Below are positions 23,320-32,664 of a stretch of 54,773 bases of DNA, piece by piece. The translations under genes and the position numbers were made by a program. The stretch is from NCBI GenBank assembly GCA_900110005.1, contig FOCC01000011.1, positions 1 through 54,773 of the forward strand. The letters are read 5' to 3'. The notes under the pieces were generated by a model. The model had not been told where the DNA came from. It saw only the letters and a list, made by a program, of their open reading frames with translations, and searched no databases. Source of the stretch: Ligilactobacillus sp. WC1T17. GTDB taxonomy: Bacteria; Bacillota; Bacilli; Lactobacillales; Lactobacillaceae. Positions within the stretch are counted from its first letter, which is position 1, and each line of letters opens with the position of its first letter.

Positions 23320-24474
23320 GTGGGCAAATTTAACTTCAAACACCAAATATTATTTTTTAAAGTGATTCAGCACAGTTTAAAAGCCGTATTTTATTTTGTC
23401 TTAATCGGCGGGCTAGCAACGGTTATCTTGGAGACTACAGGGGGAGAAGACAGCTTTTTTGGCTTTGATCTGCCGGCTGGCTTAAGTCAGCTGTTAAGAA
23501 GTGTGCGCCAGGCAACAAGCGGCTTAGCAGCTTTATTGTGTGCTTATCAAGCCGCTTTTTATACACTGGAATTAGAAGGCAAAAAAGGGCATGCCGGTGC
23601 GACCGCGGGCCTAGCCGGTTATTTACTTGTGTGCCTTGAACCTAAAGGGCAAACGTATAGCTTCAGCCAGCCTTTGCTAGGGGAAAATGGGATCTTTTTG
23701 GCTTTAGTTTATGGATACGTTTGTGGAAAACTTTTTAGTTTCAGCCAGTCTTTTTTAGCATATGTGTCCAAAAAATGTCACAAGCAAACTGTGCCGCAGG
23801 CAACTTGGCTTCCTTTGGGGGTAAATTTGCTGCTGGCTTTAGGTTTAAACCAAATACGGCAATTTTTAGTGACAGATTTGTGGTTTACCAGTCATGCACA
23901 AGGCGGCTTAGCTATTATTTTTTTAAGCTTGCAAAGCGCGCTGGAAAAGTGGCTGGGCCTTTTAGGTCTGGCGGATGCGGACAGCTTTTTTGAAGACATC
24001 ACAGTCACCCAAAACTTCCATTATGCTTTAAAACATTACGGCCAGTTAAGCCAGGTTCCCACACCAATCACAGCTTATTCATCTTACTATTGTTATGGTA
24101 AGTTAGCGCTTTTGGGGCTGGTGATAGCCTTATTTTACCTAGGATATCAGAAAATGGGCTGGTTATGCTTAGTCCCAAGTTTTTGGGGGTATGATTTAGC
24201 AGTAAATACAGGAGTTCCAGTCATTTTGAATCCGTTTTTGCTCATTCCAAGCCTGCTGGTACCGGCGTTAAATACCGTAATAGCAATGGTTGGGATAAAA
24301 AGCAGGGTCATCAGTCCAGGGGTTTATCCGCCTTTGGACGGGACGCCGATAATTTTGCGGTCCTTTGTTGCAACTAATGGGCAAGTTAGCAGTTTAGTGT
24401 TTTCTTTGTGGATAACTTTGCTCGATAGTCTGGTTTTTTACTTGTGGATAAAAAAGAGGGGCAGCGTATGTTAA
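23320..24474 (+). CDS. PTS EIIC-like membrane protein (lactose/cellobiose-type fold), orphan
   Basis: This 384-residue polytopic protein has about 8-10 membrane segments. The overall layout and the PVILNPFLLIP segment near residue 300 resemble EIIC subunits of the CelB group, which carry sugars across the membrane. The expected NEPVIFG glutamate motif just before it is replaced by DLAVNTG, and no EIIA or EIIB genes adjoin. It is shorter than the typical ~430 residues. Start is GTG after AGGTGG. It overlaps the following hydrolase gene by 7 nt. It may be a non-PTS relative or a degenerate transporter. Family assignment is moderate; function is open. Confidence 0.55.
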   Translation: MGKFNFKHQILFFKVIQHSLKAVFYFVLIGGLATVILETTGGEDSFFGFDLPAGLSQLLRSVRQATSGLAALLCAYQAAFYTLELEGKKGHAGATAGLAGYLLVCLEPKGQTYSFSQPLLGENGIFLALVYGYVCGKLFSFSQSFLAYVSKKCHKQTVPQATWLPLGVNLLLALGLNQIRQFLVTDLWFTSHAQGGLAIIFLSLQSALEKWLGLLGLADADSFFEDITVTQNFHYALKHYGQLSQVPTPITAYSSYYCYGKLALLGLVIALFYLGYQKMGWLCLVPSFWGYDLAVNTGVPVILNPFLLIPSLLVPALNTVIAMVGIKSRVISPGVYPPLDGTPIILRSFVATNGQVSSLVFSLWITLLDSLVFYLWIKKRGSVC

Positions 24475-25307
24475 AAAAATTTTTGTTTGGGATATGCTTT
24501 ATGATATTGACGCTGGTTAGTGTCTTGGTCTGCGGTGACTATGTTAAGCAAACCAATAAGTACCGGATAAAGCACTACAATTCGACCTTATCGCCGGTGA
24601 TTCTAATTCCTGGAAGTTCGGCTTCGGTTAATCGCTTTGACCGGCTGGTTAAACAAATTAATCAGGATGCTTCCCCAAAACATAGCCTATTGAAGGTTAA
24701 AGTGCTAAATTCCGGACGAATCATTTATCAAGGAAAAATTTTACGCCATGACCGCGAGCCTTTTATTGTTATCGGCTTTGAAAATAATCATGATGGTTAT
24801 CAAAATATTAAAAAGCAAGCGCAAATGGTGGATATCTGCCTTGAAGATTTAAGCAGCCGGTATGATTTTAATAACTGCAAGTGTTTCGGTCACTCCAATG
24901 GCGGCTTAGTTTGGACCTATTTTTTAGAACATCAGGCCCAAAATTATGATATCGACTTTAAAAGGCTGATGACGGTGGGATCGCCTTATAATTTTGCTGA
25001 AAAAAAACTGCAGCATAAAACGCAAATGCTGGCTGATTTTATTAAAAATAAGCACAAACTCAGTACAACTTTACAGGTTTATTCGATTTTAGGCACGCAA
25101 ACTTATACATCTGATGGCATTGTTCCCAAAGAAAGTGTTGAAGCCGGTAAATATATTTTTCAAAAGCAGGTCAAAAGCTTTACCCAGATTGAGGTGACCG
25201 GCAATCAAGCAGGACATTCTGATTTACCGCAAAATAAGCAGATTATTGATTTAATCGACCGCTACTTGCTCGACCATAAAAATAGGACAGCTAGTCCTGC
25301 TAGCTAA
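24468..25307 (+). CDS. Alpha/beta hydrolase of the DUF915 family, membrane-anchored
   Basis: This 279-residue protein has an N-terminal hydrophobic anchor (about residues 4-22) and an extracellular alpha/beta hydrolase domain. The oxyanion region VILIPGSSAS, the nucleophile elbow GHSNGG (Ser near residue 142) and a late His in the AGHSDLP segment form a plausible triad. The family is common in lactobacilli; substrates are unknown, presumably esters outside the membrane. I chose the ATG at 24468 after AGGGGC; it overlaps the stop of the EIIC-like gene, which implies translational coupling. Confidence 0.82.
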   Translation: MLKKFLFGICFMILTLVSVLVCGDYVKQTNKYRIKHYNSTLSPVILIPGSSASVNRFDRLVKQINQDASPKHSLLKVKVLNSGRIIYQGKILRHDREPFIVIGFENNHDGYQNIKKQAQMVDICLEDLSSRYDFNNCKCFGHSNGGLVWTYFLEHQAQNYDIDFKRLMTVGSPYNFAEKKLQHKTQMLADFIKNKHKLSTTLQVYSILGTQTYTSDGIVPKESVEAGKYIFQKQVKSFTQIEVTGNQAGHSDLPQNKQIIDLIDRYLLDHKNRTASPAS

Positions 25308-25357
25308 ATCGTGTTATAGTAAAGAAGTCTAATTTTTATAGGAAGAAGGAAATTGTT

Positions 25358-26164
25358 ATGAGTGAAAAGCGCCAATTAGACGATGTTAAACGTGTTGTCG
25401 TCAAAGTTGGGACCAGTACTTTAATTCATGCCAATGGTCAAATTAACCTGCATGCGCTTGATCAGTTGTGTTTTGTTCTCAGCGGCTTGGTTAACGAAGG
25501 CAAGCAAGTAGTATTGGTATCTTCGGGTGCTATCGGTGTTGGAATGGGTCAAGTAGGTTTAAGCACACGACCTGATGAGATTCCCGCCCAGCAAGCCTTG
25601 GCGTCAATCGGTCAAGGCTTGCTGATGACAATTTACCAGCAACGTTTTAGTACTTATGGTCAAAAAATCAGCCAGGTTTTGTTAACCCATGATGTGCTTG
25701 ATTATCCTACCAGCAAGCAAAATGTGTTTAACACATTGGATACATTGCTAAAGTGGGGTGTCATTCCTATTATTAATGAAAATGATACCATTGCCGTTGA
25801 TGAGTTGGACCACCATACAAAATTCGGTGATAATGACCAACTGTCAGCGATTGTAGCAGATATCGTGGATGCTGATTTGTTGATTATGCTGTCTGATATT
25901 GACGGTTTTTTCAATAAAAATCCGCAAAAGCACAAAGACGCTAAATTAATTGCTGAGATTAACAAAATCGATGCTGACGTAGTTAAAAAAGCCGGCGGCA
26001 AAGGCAGTAAATTCGGTACTGGTGGGATGATGACCAAGCTGAAGGCTGCCAAACGTATTTTAAAACATGACCGGATGATGGTGTTAGCCAACGGGGCTGA
26101 TCCGGCGGTGATTTTTAAGATTATGCACGGCGATAAGATAGGAACTTTATTTCGTAAAAAATGA
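25358..26164 (+). CDS. proB: Glutamate 5-kinase
   Basis: This 268-residue amino acid kinase catalyses the first step of proline synthesis, ATP-dependent phosphorylation of glutamate. Motifs seen are VVVKVGTST at the N-terminus, VSSGAIGVGMGQ, the NENDTIAVDE segment and FGDNDQLSA. A GTGGMMTKLKAA segment follows. It ends before the C-terminal PUA domain of longer ProB proteins, the usual short form in many Firmicutes. Start follows GGAAGAAGG. It overlaps the possible proA start by ATGA. Confidence 0.94.
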   Translation: MSEKRQLDDVKRVVVKVGTSTLIHANGQINLHALDQLCFVLSGLVNEGKQVVLVSSGAIGVGMGQVGLSTRPDEIPAQQALASIGQGLLMTIYQQRFSTYGQKISQVLLTHDVLDYPTSKQNVFNTLDTLLKWGVIPIINENDTIAVDELDHHTKFGDNDQLSAIVADIVDADLLIMLSDIDGFFNKNPQKHKDAKLIAEINKIDADVVKKAGGKGSKFGTGGMMTKLKAAKRILKHDRMMVLANGADPAVIFKIMHGDKIGTLFRKK

Positions 26165-26172
26165 GGCAGATT

Positions 26173-27426
26173 ATGGAATTTAATTTAGAAGAAATGGGAC
26201 AAAAGGCCAAGAAAGCGGCTTTTGAATTGGCACAATTGCCTACATCTAAGAAAAATGAGGTCTTAAAACAACTGGCTCAGGCCTTGCTTGAACATGAAAC
26301 AGCTATTTTAACAGCTAATAAAGCTGATTTAGTGCAGGCTAAGCAGGGCGGACGACCGCAAAAATTTACCGACCGGTTGACGTTAAATCGCGACCGGATA
26401 GTGGCGATGGCAGAAGGATTAAAGCAAGTTGCCAGCCTGCCTGATCCAATCGGCCGCGTTGACCAGGGCTGGATTAACCATGCCGGTTTACAAATCAGCA
26501 AAAGACGTGTTTCTTTAGGGGTTGTGGGGATGATTTATGAAGCCCGGCCTAATGTAACCGTAGATGCTTTTGGCTTATGTTTTAAATCCGGCAATGCGGT
26601 GATTTTAAGAGGCGGTAAAGAAGCCTTGCAGACTAATATTGCTTTAACCAAGGTCTTGCGCCAAGGCCTTGAACAAACCGGCATAAATCCTGACGCAGTG
26701 CAGCTGATTACGGACACGTCGCATGAATTGGCTAACCGCTTTATGCAAATGACAGCCTATTTAGATGTGCTGATTCCCCGCGGGTCAGCCCGGCTCATCC
26801 AAACGGTCGTAAAAAACGCTAAGGTGCCAGTGATTGAAACCGGTGCGGGAAACTGCCACGTATATATACACCAGGATGCCGATTTAAAAATGGCGCAGGA
26901 TATTGTCGTCAATGCTAAATGCCAACGGCCGTCCGTTTGCAATGCGGCTGAAACCTTATTGGTGCATAAAGATTCAGCCGATAAGATGCTGCCGCACCTG
27001 GCCAAAGCCCTGGCTAAATACCACGTGGAACTGCGCGGAGATGACCGGGCCTGTCAAATCTTAGGTCCTGGCTGCAAAAAGGCGCAACCAGAAGACTGGG
27101 ATACTGAGTATAACGACTATATTATGACTGTGGGGGTGGTTGATTCCTTAGACCAAGCCATCAAGCACATCAATCAGCATAGTACCCACCATTCTGAAGC
27201 TATTGTTACCAATGATTACCAGGCTAGTCAGCGCTTTTTAAATGAAATTGACTCAGCCTGTGTTTATGTGAATGCCTCAACCCGCTTTACCGATGGTTTT
27301 GAATTTGGTTTTGGCGCTGAAATCGGCATTGCGACTCAAAAATTGCATGCTAGAGGACCAATGGGCTTAAATGAATTGACAACCTTCAAATATGTCATTT
27401 TAGGCAATGGTCAAATTAGAAAATAA
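26173..27426 (+). CDS. proA: Gamma-glutamyl phosphate reductase
   Basis: This 417-residue NADPH-dependent aldehyde dehydrogenase-fold enzyme converts glutamyl-5-phosphate to the semialdehyde. The catalytic cysteine lies in the segment CQRPSVCNAAET, and IYEARPNVTVD and ETGAGNCHVY are family hallmarks. I prefer the ATG at 26173 (MEFNLEEMG aligns with family N-termini, GAGG upstream). An ATG at 26161, overlapping the proB stop, is possible. With ProB it makes proline precursor; the ProC reductase is not in the window. Confidence 0.93.
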   Translation: MEFNLEEMGQKAKKAAFELAQLPTSKKNEVLKQLAQALLEHETAILTANKADLVQAKQGGRPQKFTDRLTLNRDRIVAMAEGLKQVASLPDPIGRVDQGWINHAGLQISKRRVSLGVVGMIYEARPNVTVDAFGLCFKSGNAVILRGGKEALQTNIALTKVLRQGLEQTGINPDAVQLITDTSHELANRFMQMTAYLDVLIPRGSARLIQTVVKNAKVPVIETGAGNCHVYIHQDADLKMAQDIVVNAKCQRPSVCNAAETLLVHKDSADKMLPHLAKALAKYHVELRGDDRACQILGPGCKKAQPEDWDTEYNDYIMTVGVVDSLDQAIKHINQHSTHHSEAIVTNDYQASQRFLNEIDSACVYVNASTRFTDGFEFGFGAEIGIATQKLHARGPMGLNELTTFKYVILGNGQIRK

Positions 27427-27428
27427 AC

Positions 27429-27461
27429 CAAAAACACGAGCTTTTTAGCTGGTGTTTTTTT
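27429..27461 (+). terminator. Terminator of proBA
   Basis: An imperfect AAACACgAGCT/AGCTgGTGTTT stem is followed by a T-run. A -10-like TATAAT for the next gene begins 4 nt later. Confidence 0.75.
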
Positions 27462-27488
27462 GTATAATAGAGTTAAAGGAGGGGTTAT

Positions 27489-28313
27489 ATGAATTTGTTA
27501 TTTGCGGTTGATGATTTAGGCGCTAGACAAATGCTGACAACCATTTATTCGATTGTGGAAAATACCAGCTTAGAAAAAGAAAAGCTGATCGTCTATGTTT
27601 TGCAAAAGCAAAAATTGCAGCAAACAGCCTTGATTGAAGGCCTTTCAGCTAAATTAGGTTTTGTCTACCGGCCGGTTTTGATTGATGAAAAATTATTTGC
27701 ATCCGCTCCGACGACCGACCGGTATCCGACGACCATTTATTACCGCTTACTAGCGCAGGAATATTTGCCGAATGACTTGGATAAAATTTTATATTTGGAT
27801 AACGATTTGCTTTGCATTAATGATTTAAAGCCCCTTTATGAGCTTGATTTAAAAGATTATTTATATGCTGCCTGCAGTCACACTAGATTGGAAATGGTGG
27901 ATGTATTAAATAATGTGCGCCTTGGACCCGAAAGTGGCGCAAATTATTATAATTCGGGCGTTTTATTAATGAATTTGCCGCAAATCAGAGCTGAGGTCAA
28001 GGCACAAGCTATTTTTCAATATTTGAAAGAAAATCAGAATAATTTATTTTTGCCTGACCAGGATATTTTAAATGGTTTATATGGTCAAAAAATCTTGGCC
28101 CTGCCGGATGAATATGATAATTATGATGCCAGAAAGCCCACGATATATGAAGCCATCAGTTTTGGCAGATATGATTTAGACTGGGTTATTAAAAATACAC
28201 GCCTTTTACATTTTTGTGGACGGGATAAGCCGTGGAAAAAGGCATATAATGGCCGATTTGCAGGCCTTTATAAGCATTATCACAAAAAATGTCAGGATCT
28301 TTTAGGAAGGTAA
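27489..28313 (+). CDS. Glycosyltransferase family 8
   Basis: This 274-residue GT-A fold enzyme has the metal-binding DxD in ILYLDNDLLC near residue 100, the YYNSGVLLMNL segment near 156 and the C-terminal HFCGRDKPW motif. The family uses UDP-glucose or UDP-galactose to glycosylate lipopolysaccharide, teichoic acid or surface proteins. The start follows GGAGGGG. It is 1 nt upstream of a methyltransferase-like gene. The acceptor is unknown. Confidence 0.87.
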   Translation: MNLLFAVDDLGARQMLTTIYSIVENTSLEKEKLIVYVLQKQKLQQTALIEGLSAKLGFVYRPVLIDEKLFASAPTTDRYPTTIYYRLLAQEYLPNDLDKILYLDNDLLCINDLKPLYELDLKDYLYAACSHTRLEMVDVLNNVRLGPESGANYYNSGVLLMNLPQIRAEVKAQAIFQYLKENQNNLFLPDQDILNGLYGQKILALPDEYDNYDARKPTIYEAISFGRYDLDWVIKNTRLLHFCGRDKPWKKAYNGRFAGLYKHYHKKCQDLLGR

Positions 28314-28314
28314 A

Positions 28315-29028
28315 ATGGAATATCAAATATATCTCAAACAATTAGCCGCTTTTAAGGCGCAAACGTCAAATAAAAGCGTAAAGTGCAGGTTAAGCCAGGC
28401 CATCGACCTGATTGATAGCCTAGCGCAGCATGATCTGCCGGCTGAAATTAGTGCTTTTAATTTTAGCGAGCAATTTATAGTGGATCATTTAGGCGATTGT
28501 CCGCAGATTATGGATATTGATCAAACGTTAGCCGACTTAAGGCAGGTGGTCATTGAAAATTTCGGCCTGTGGCACCTTTTTTCAAAGAGTTGGCTTAATG
28601 ATTTGGCAACTTTTTTAGCGGGCAAAAAAACAATCCAGCTGATGGCCGGCAACGCGGTGATAGCATCTTTTTTGGACAATGTTTTGGCCGTTGACCAGCT
28701 TGATTGGCAAGGACAGGACAATCAAGCCCCCAATCCGTGGACTGATGTGGAGCAAATGGATGCTTTAGCAGCCGTAAAAAAATATTATCTGACGACCCAG
28801 GCTTTTATTTTAGAATGGGCTCCTGATTTTGACCAGGAGGATGTTAAAATCCTGCAATTTTTGCGCGATCACCAGTGGCAGGGAGATTTTATCGTGATTG
28901 GCGAGTATCATGGGGCCACTAATTCGCAAGCTTTTTGGGATTTGGCACACTTGACTGTGCCAGCCGCATTAAATATTAACCATCCAGCCATCGATTTTAT
29001 TGACGACCAGGTCTTTATTGCCAGCTGA
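28315..29028 (+). CDS. Methyltransferase-like protein, probably degenerate
   Basis: This 237-residue cytoplasmic protein shows a Rossmann-like centre: WLNDLATFLAGK then IQLMAGNAVIASFLDN around residues 96-122. That sits where SAM-dependent methyltransferases have GxGxG followed by an acidic residue. The glycine motif is poor (AGNAV) and the region after it is short. The later IGEYHGATNS segment fits the same fold. It lies 1 nt after the GT8 gene, with GGAAGG upstream, so it is probably cotranscribed. I cannot name a substrate; loss of SAM binding is plausible. Confidence 0.5.
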   Translation: MEYQIYLKQLAAFKAQTSNKSVKCRLSQAIDLIDSLAQHDLPAEISAFNFSEQFIVDHLGDCPQIMDIDQTLADLRQVVIENFGLWHLFSKSWLNDLATFLAGKKTIQLMAGNAVIASFLDNVLAVDQLDWQGQDNQAPNPWTDVEQMDALAAVKKYYLTTQAFILEWAPDFDQEDVKILQFLRDHQWQGDFIVIGEYHGATNSQAFWDLAHLTVPAALNINHPAIDFIDDQVFIAS

Positions 29029-29145
29029 ATCTTTAGATTTCTTAAATTATGCGTTGATTTTTAGATGTTTCTTTACGAACAGGGGTACTAAATTCTGTTA
29101 TGATAGGGATAACGACAATGTTACGGTGAAAAGGAGTGGACTCAA

Positions 29146-29835
29146 ATGAAAATTTTAGTTGTTGATGACGATAAAGATATTGTTGAATTGCTCAGTATTT
29201 ACATTAAAAATGAAGGTTATGAAGTTGAAAAAGCCTACAACGGCAAAGAAGCCATCACTAAATTAAACACCAATCCCGATATTTGCTTAATCATCTTGGA
29301 TATTATGATGCCGCAAATGGATGGCTTGGCAGTGGTCAGAGAAGTTAGAAAAGAAAGCCAAATTCCGGTTTTGATGCTGTCAGCTAAGACGGATGACTTG
29401 GATAAGATTCAAGGGTTGATTCAAGGGGCTGATGATTATGTGACTAAGCCTTTCAACCCGTTGGAAGTTATGGCACGGGTAAAATCGCTCTTGCGTCGTA
29501 GCCAGCATGATGTTAAAAATGATGAACCTGATCAAATTGAAATTGGGCCTTTAATCATTAAAAAGGATTCCCACGAAGTTGAAACGGTAACGGGCAACTC
29601 AATTCAGCTGACTGCACTTGAATTTGGTATTTTGTACCTGCTTGCTAGCCATCCCAACCGTGTCTTTTCTGCGGATGAAATTTTTGAACGTGTCTGGCAA
29701 CAAGAATCAGTTGTATCAGCTAAGACGGTTATGGTACACGTCAGCCACTTGCGGGATAAGATTGAAGAAGCGACTGGCGGTGAAAAAGTTATCCAAACAG
29801 TTTGGGGTGTAGGCTACAAGATTGAATCACGTTAA
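29146..29835 (+). CDS. OmpR-family response regulator
   Basis: This 229-residue protein has a receiver domain (acidic pair DDD near residue 9, phospho-acceptor Asp near 52 in LDIMMPQMDG, Lys in VTKPFNP) and a winged-helix DNA-binding domain ending VWGVGYKIE. It starts after AAGGAGTGG and stands 12 nt before its histidine kinase gene. Its partners downstream, a VanS-like kinase and a D,D-carboxypeptidase, suggest envelope or cell-wall sensing. Confidence 0.92.
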   Translation: MKILVVDDDKDIVELLSIYIKNEGYEVEKAYNGKEAITKLNTNPDICLIILDIMMPQMDGLAVVREVRKESQIPVLMLSAKTDDLDKIQGLIQGADDYVTKPFNPLEVMARVKSLLRRSQHDVKNDEPDQIEIGPLIIKKDSHEVETVTGNSIQLTALEFGILYLLASHPNRVFSADEIFERVWQQESVVSAKTVMVHVSHLRDKIEEATGGEKVIQTVWGVGYKIESR

Positions 29836-29847
29836 TGGGGTGGTCGT

Positions 29848-31029
29848 TTGCAATTTAAATTAACCACACGGGAAAAAAGCGAACTTTTTGGCGAAGGTAT
29901 CGCGACCGTCATTTTATTGCTGCTGCTTAATATGTCCATTTTTGTGCTCATTGATCAAGAAATTGCCAGAAATCCAGGTTTGGCAGCCGGTATTTTTCAA
30001 ATTAAGCTGTCATTATCCTTTGGCCCGCATGCGATTCGTTTCTGGTCTTGGGGTTGGGTCTTTACCTGTACCATGCTGCTGGTGGATGGTTTTGTGGTTT
30101 ATTGGCGCTTAATGCGGCGTTACCGTCAAATGCAATTGCGGCATATTATTGCTGAACTTCACTACATCGCTTCAGGGCACTTTTCCCACCGGATTCCTTT
30201 TAAACTGACAGGACAAATGCAGCGGGTGGTCGAAAGCGTGAATGCGTTGGTCGACAGTACGATTAGTGCGATGGAAGAAGAACGGCGGATTGAACGGTCT
30301 AAAGATGAATTGATTACCAATGTCAGCCACGATATCAGAACGCCTTTGACGTCTATTATCGGCTATTTGGGATTAGTTGAGCAAAAAAAATATCAGGATG
30401 AAGCTGAACTTTTATCTTATACCCATACGGCTTTTTTGAAATCAAAACAAATGAAGTCTTTGGTAGAAGATTTATTCGAATATACCAAGGTGCGGCAAAC
30501 AGATGCACCGTTAAATATCGGCCAATTAGACTTAGGCGCGATGTTAGAGCAGATGGGAGCTTCATATGAGCTTGAAGGGCAAAAGAAGGGGATGGAATTT
30601 GTGATTGATGTCCCTGACCATCCTTTAATGATGGAAGCTGATGGTGAAAAATTAGCGCGTGTCTTCAATAACCTGATTACGAATGCTTTTAAATATGGCA
30701 AAGGCGGTAAACACATCTATTTGGAAGCCAAAAATTTATCGGAACAAGAATTAATTGTCAAGGTTTCAAACGATGGCCAGCCCATCCCGGCCGAATCGGT
30801 CGGCCAGGTGTTTGAACGTTTTTATCGGGCGGAATCCTCACGTTCACGTGAAACTGGTGGATCGGGGCTTGGTTTAGCGATTGTTCAAAGTATTGTTGAA
30901 TTACACCATGGCTATATTTATGTGACATCCGATGAAAAATTAACAAGCTTTATCATGCATTTTCCGGTTAAACATGAGCAAAAATTGATCAAGCCTAAGG
31001 AAGAATTAGGGCTTGAAACAATGAAGTAG
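29848..31029 (+). CDS. Sensor histidine kinase (VanS-like)
   Basis: This 393-residue kinase has two membrane segments (about residues 17-38 and 60-85), a HAMP-like linker and a dimerisation domain with phospho-acceptor His near 160 in NVSHDIRTPLTSI. The ATPase domain has N box NAFKYG, GSGLGLAIV and a short tail. The extracellular loop is only ~25 residues, so it probably senses a membrane signal or partner protein. Start is TTG after GGGGTGG. Confidence 0.92.
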   Translation: MQFKLTTREKSELFGEGIATVILLLLLNMSIFVLIDQEIARNPGLAAGIFQIKLSLSFGPHAIRFWSWGWVFTCTMLLVDGFVVYWRLMRRYRQMQLRHIIAELHYIASGHFSHRIPFKLTGQMQRVVESVNALVDSTISAMEEERRIERSKDELITNVSHDIRTPLTSIIGYLGLVEQKKYQDEAELLSYTHTAFLKSKQMKSLVEDLFEYTKVRQTDAPLNIGQLDLGAMLEQMGASYELEGQKKGMEFVIDVPDHPLMMEADGEKLARVFNNLITNAFKYGKGGKHIYLEAKNLSEQELIVKVSNDGQPIPAESVGQVFERFYRAESSRSRETGGSGLGLAIVQSIVELHHGYIYVTSDEKLTSFIMHFPVKHEQKLIKPKEELGLETMK

Positions 31030-31051
31030 GTTTTTAAAACCTACTTTTTTT
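31024..31051 (+). terminator. Terminator after the two-component system
   Basis: AAGTAGGTTT/AAACCTACTT is followed by a T-run and overlaps the kinase stop codon. Confidence 0.8.
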
Positions 31052-31155
31052 GTTTGATAAACATTAAATTTCTGAAATACGTCAAAAAGCTATTGAATAA
31101 GTGATTTTTTTTGTTTATTCTTATATATGAATTAATTAGAGAGGACTGCTTAACC

Positions 31156-32499
31156 ATGAAGTTGTTTAAATCATTGAAGAAAACAATGATCTCACTTATT
31201 GCAGGGGTAACTGTTGGTACCACTGCTTTAGCAGGTATATCAAGCCTGTCAAATCAAAAAGTTTCAGCCGCATCTTTGCCTGGTCAAACGGATACCGGCT
31301 TGAATTTAGATGTTAAAGCGGCTATTGCCGTTGATGCTAATACGGGTCAAATTTTGTACGCTAAGAACGCTGAACAAGTTTTACCAATTGCTTCAATGTC
31401 CAAAGTTATGACAGCCTACCTTGTTTTGCAAGCTGTTAAGCAAGGCAAGCTCAGTTGGAATCAAAAGATTTTACCTGATAGTGCTGCACAAAAAGTCAGT
31501 CAAGATACTACCTTATCCAATGTTCCTTTGAAGGAAGGACAACGGTATACAGTTAAATCCTTGTATCAGGCTATGCTGGTTTATTCAGCTAATGGGGCAG
31601 CCATGGCCCTGGCCGGTGCTGTCGGGGGTACGCAAAAGAACTTTATCGATATGATGCGTAAAGAAGCTGTTAAGATGGGAATCAAAGATTCTGAATGGTA
31701 TACAGCTAATGGTTTAGCTAATGGTGAAGTTGGTACCGGTAAATATCCTGGTGCATCTGATAGTGCTGAAAACAAATTGTCAGCCAAAGATATGGCTATT
31801 TTGGCTTACCGCACTTTGAAAGATTATCCTGAAATTTTGGAAACCACCAGTATTGCCCGCATGAAGTTCAACAACGGTACTTCAGAAACGCAAATGGAAA
31901 ACTGGAACTGGATGTTAAAAGGTTTAGCTAAGGCTTATACAGCTTTGCCGGTTGATGGCCTTAAGACAGGTACTTCTGATAGTGCCGGTGCCTGCTTTAC
32001 AGCTACTGTTAACAAGGATGGCCACCGGTTGATTACGGTTGTTTTAGGTGCTAAGCATGCCAGCCAAGAAGATTTATCCCGGTTTGAACAAACGCAAAAG
32101 TTAATGTCATATTGCTATAACAGCTATTCTTACACCGATATTGCGGCTAATAAGACTTTTAGTTCCGCTAAAACTTTGCCGGTTTATCATGGCAAAGCTT
32201 TATCAGTTGGGGTTAACACCAAAGAAGCTACTAATATTTGGCTCAAAAATACGGTTTCAGCTTCTAATTTAACGGCTACAGTTACAGCTGATAAGAAACT
32301 GACAGAAAAGCATAAATTGTTAGCTCCAATCGCTAAAGGCAAAACAGTAGGGACTTTCAAGGTAACTGTTAAGGGACAAGATTTGTACTACCTTGACGGA
32401 TCTAATGCCTTGACTTTGAAAGCTAAGACCACCAAAAGTGTTGATAAAGCCAATATTTTTGTGATTGCTTGGCGAACAATTACCGGAAAAAATTATTAA
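31156..32499 (+). CDS. D-alanyl-D-alanine carboxypeptidase (PBP5/DacA family)
   Basis: This 447-residue secreted penicillin-binding protein trims the terminal D-Ala of peptidoglycan stem peptides. It has a signal peptide (about 1-39, cleaved after VSA), SxxK at residues 80-83 (SMSK), SAN and KTGTSDSAG motifs, and a C-terminal PBP5 beta domain. The C-terminus lacks a clear amphipathic anchor but ends in a hydrophobic stretch. I chose the ATG at 31156; an upstream in-frame ATG lies before GAGAGGA. A terminator separates it from the two-component genes; regulation by them is inference. Confidence 0.92.
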   Translation: MKLFKSLKKTMISLIAGVTVGTTALAGISSLSNQKVSAASLPGQTDTGLNLDVKAAIAVDANTGQILYAKNAEQVLPIASMSKVMTAYLVLQAVKQGKLSWNQKILPDSAAQKVSQDTTLSNVPLKEGQRYTVKSLYQAMLVYSANGAAMALAGAVGGTQKNFIDMMRKEAVKMGIKDSEWYTANGLANGEVGTGKYPGASDSAENKLSAKDMAILAYRTLKDYPEILETTSIARMKFNNGTSETQMENWNWMLKGLAKAYTALPVDGLKTGTSDSAGACFTATVNKDGHRLITVVLGAKHASQEDLSRFEQTQKLMSYCYNSYSYTDIAANKTFSSAKTLPVYHGKALSVGVNTKEATNIWLKNTVSASNLTATVTADKKLTEKHKLLAPIAKGKTVGTFKVTVKGQDLYYLDGSNALTLKAKTTKSVDKANIFVIAWRTITGKNY

Positions 32500-32506
32500 T
32501 AGTAAA

Positions 32507-32538
32507 GATAAGTCGGCTTTTTAAGCCGGCTTTTTTTG
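32507..32538 (+). terminator. Terminator of the carboxypeptidase gene
   Basis: AAGTCGGCTT/AAGCCGGCTT forms a stem with one G-T pair, followed by seven T. Confidence 0.85.
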
Positions 32539-32664
32539 TACGAAAAACGTTATTATGAACAAATTAGAACGTTTGTCGCATACTATTTCATTGTTTTTCG
32601 TGGACATTGAGTGTATATTATGAAGTTGAAAATAGAAATTAATTATTAAGGAGGAAAATACAAG

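Noticed and set aside
25702-26091. 129-codon open frame on the minus strand
   Set aside because: It lies entirely antisense to proB, has no ribosome binding site and encodes no recognisable protein.
25358-26164. Truncated proB
   Set aside because: The missing PUA domain is common in this family in Firmicutes, and the kinase domain is complete.
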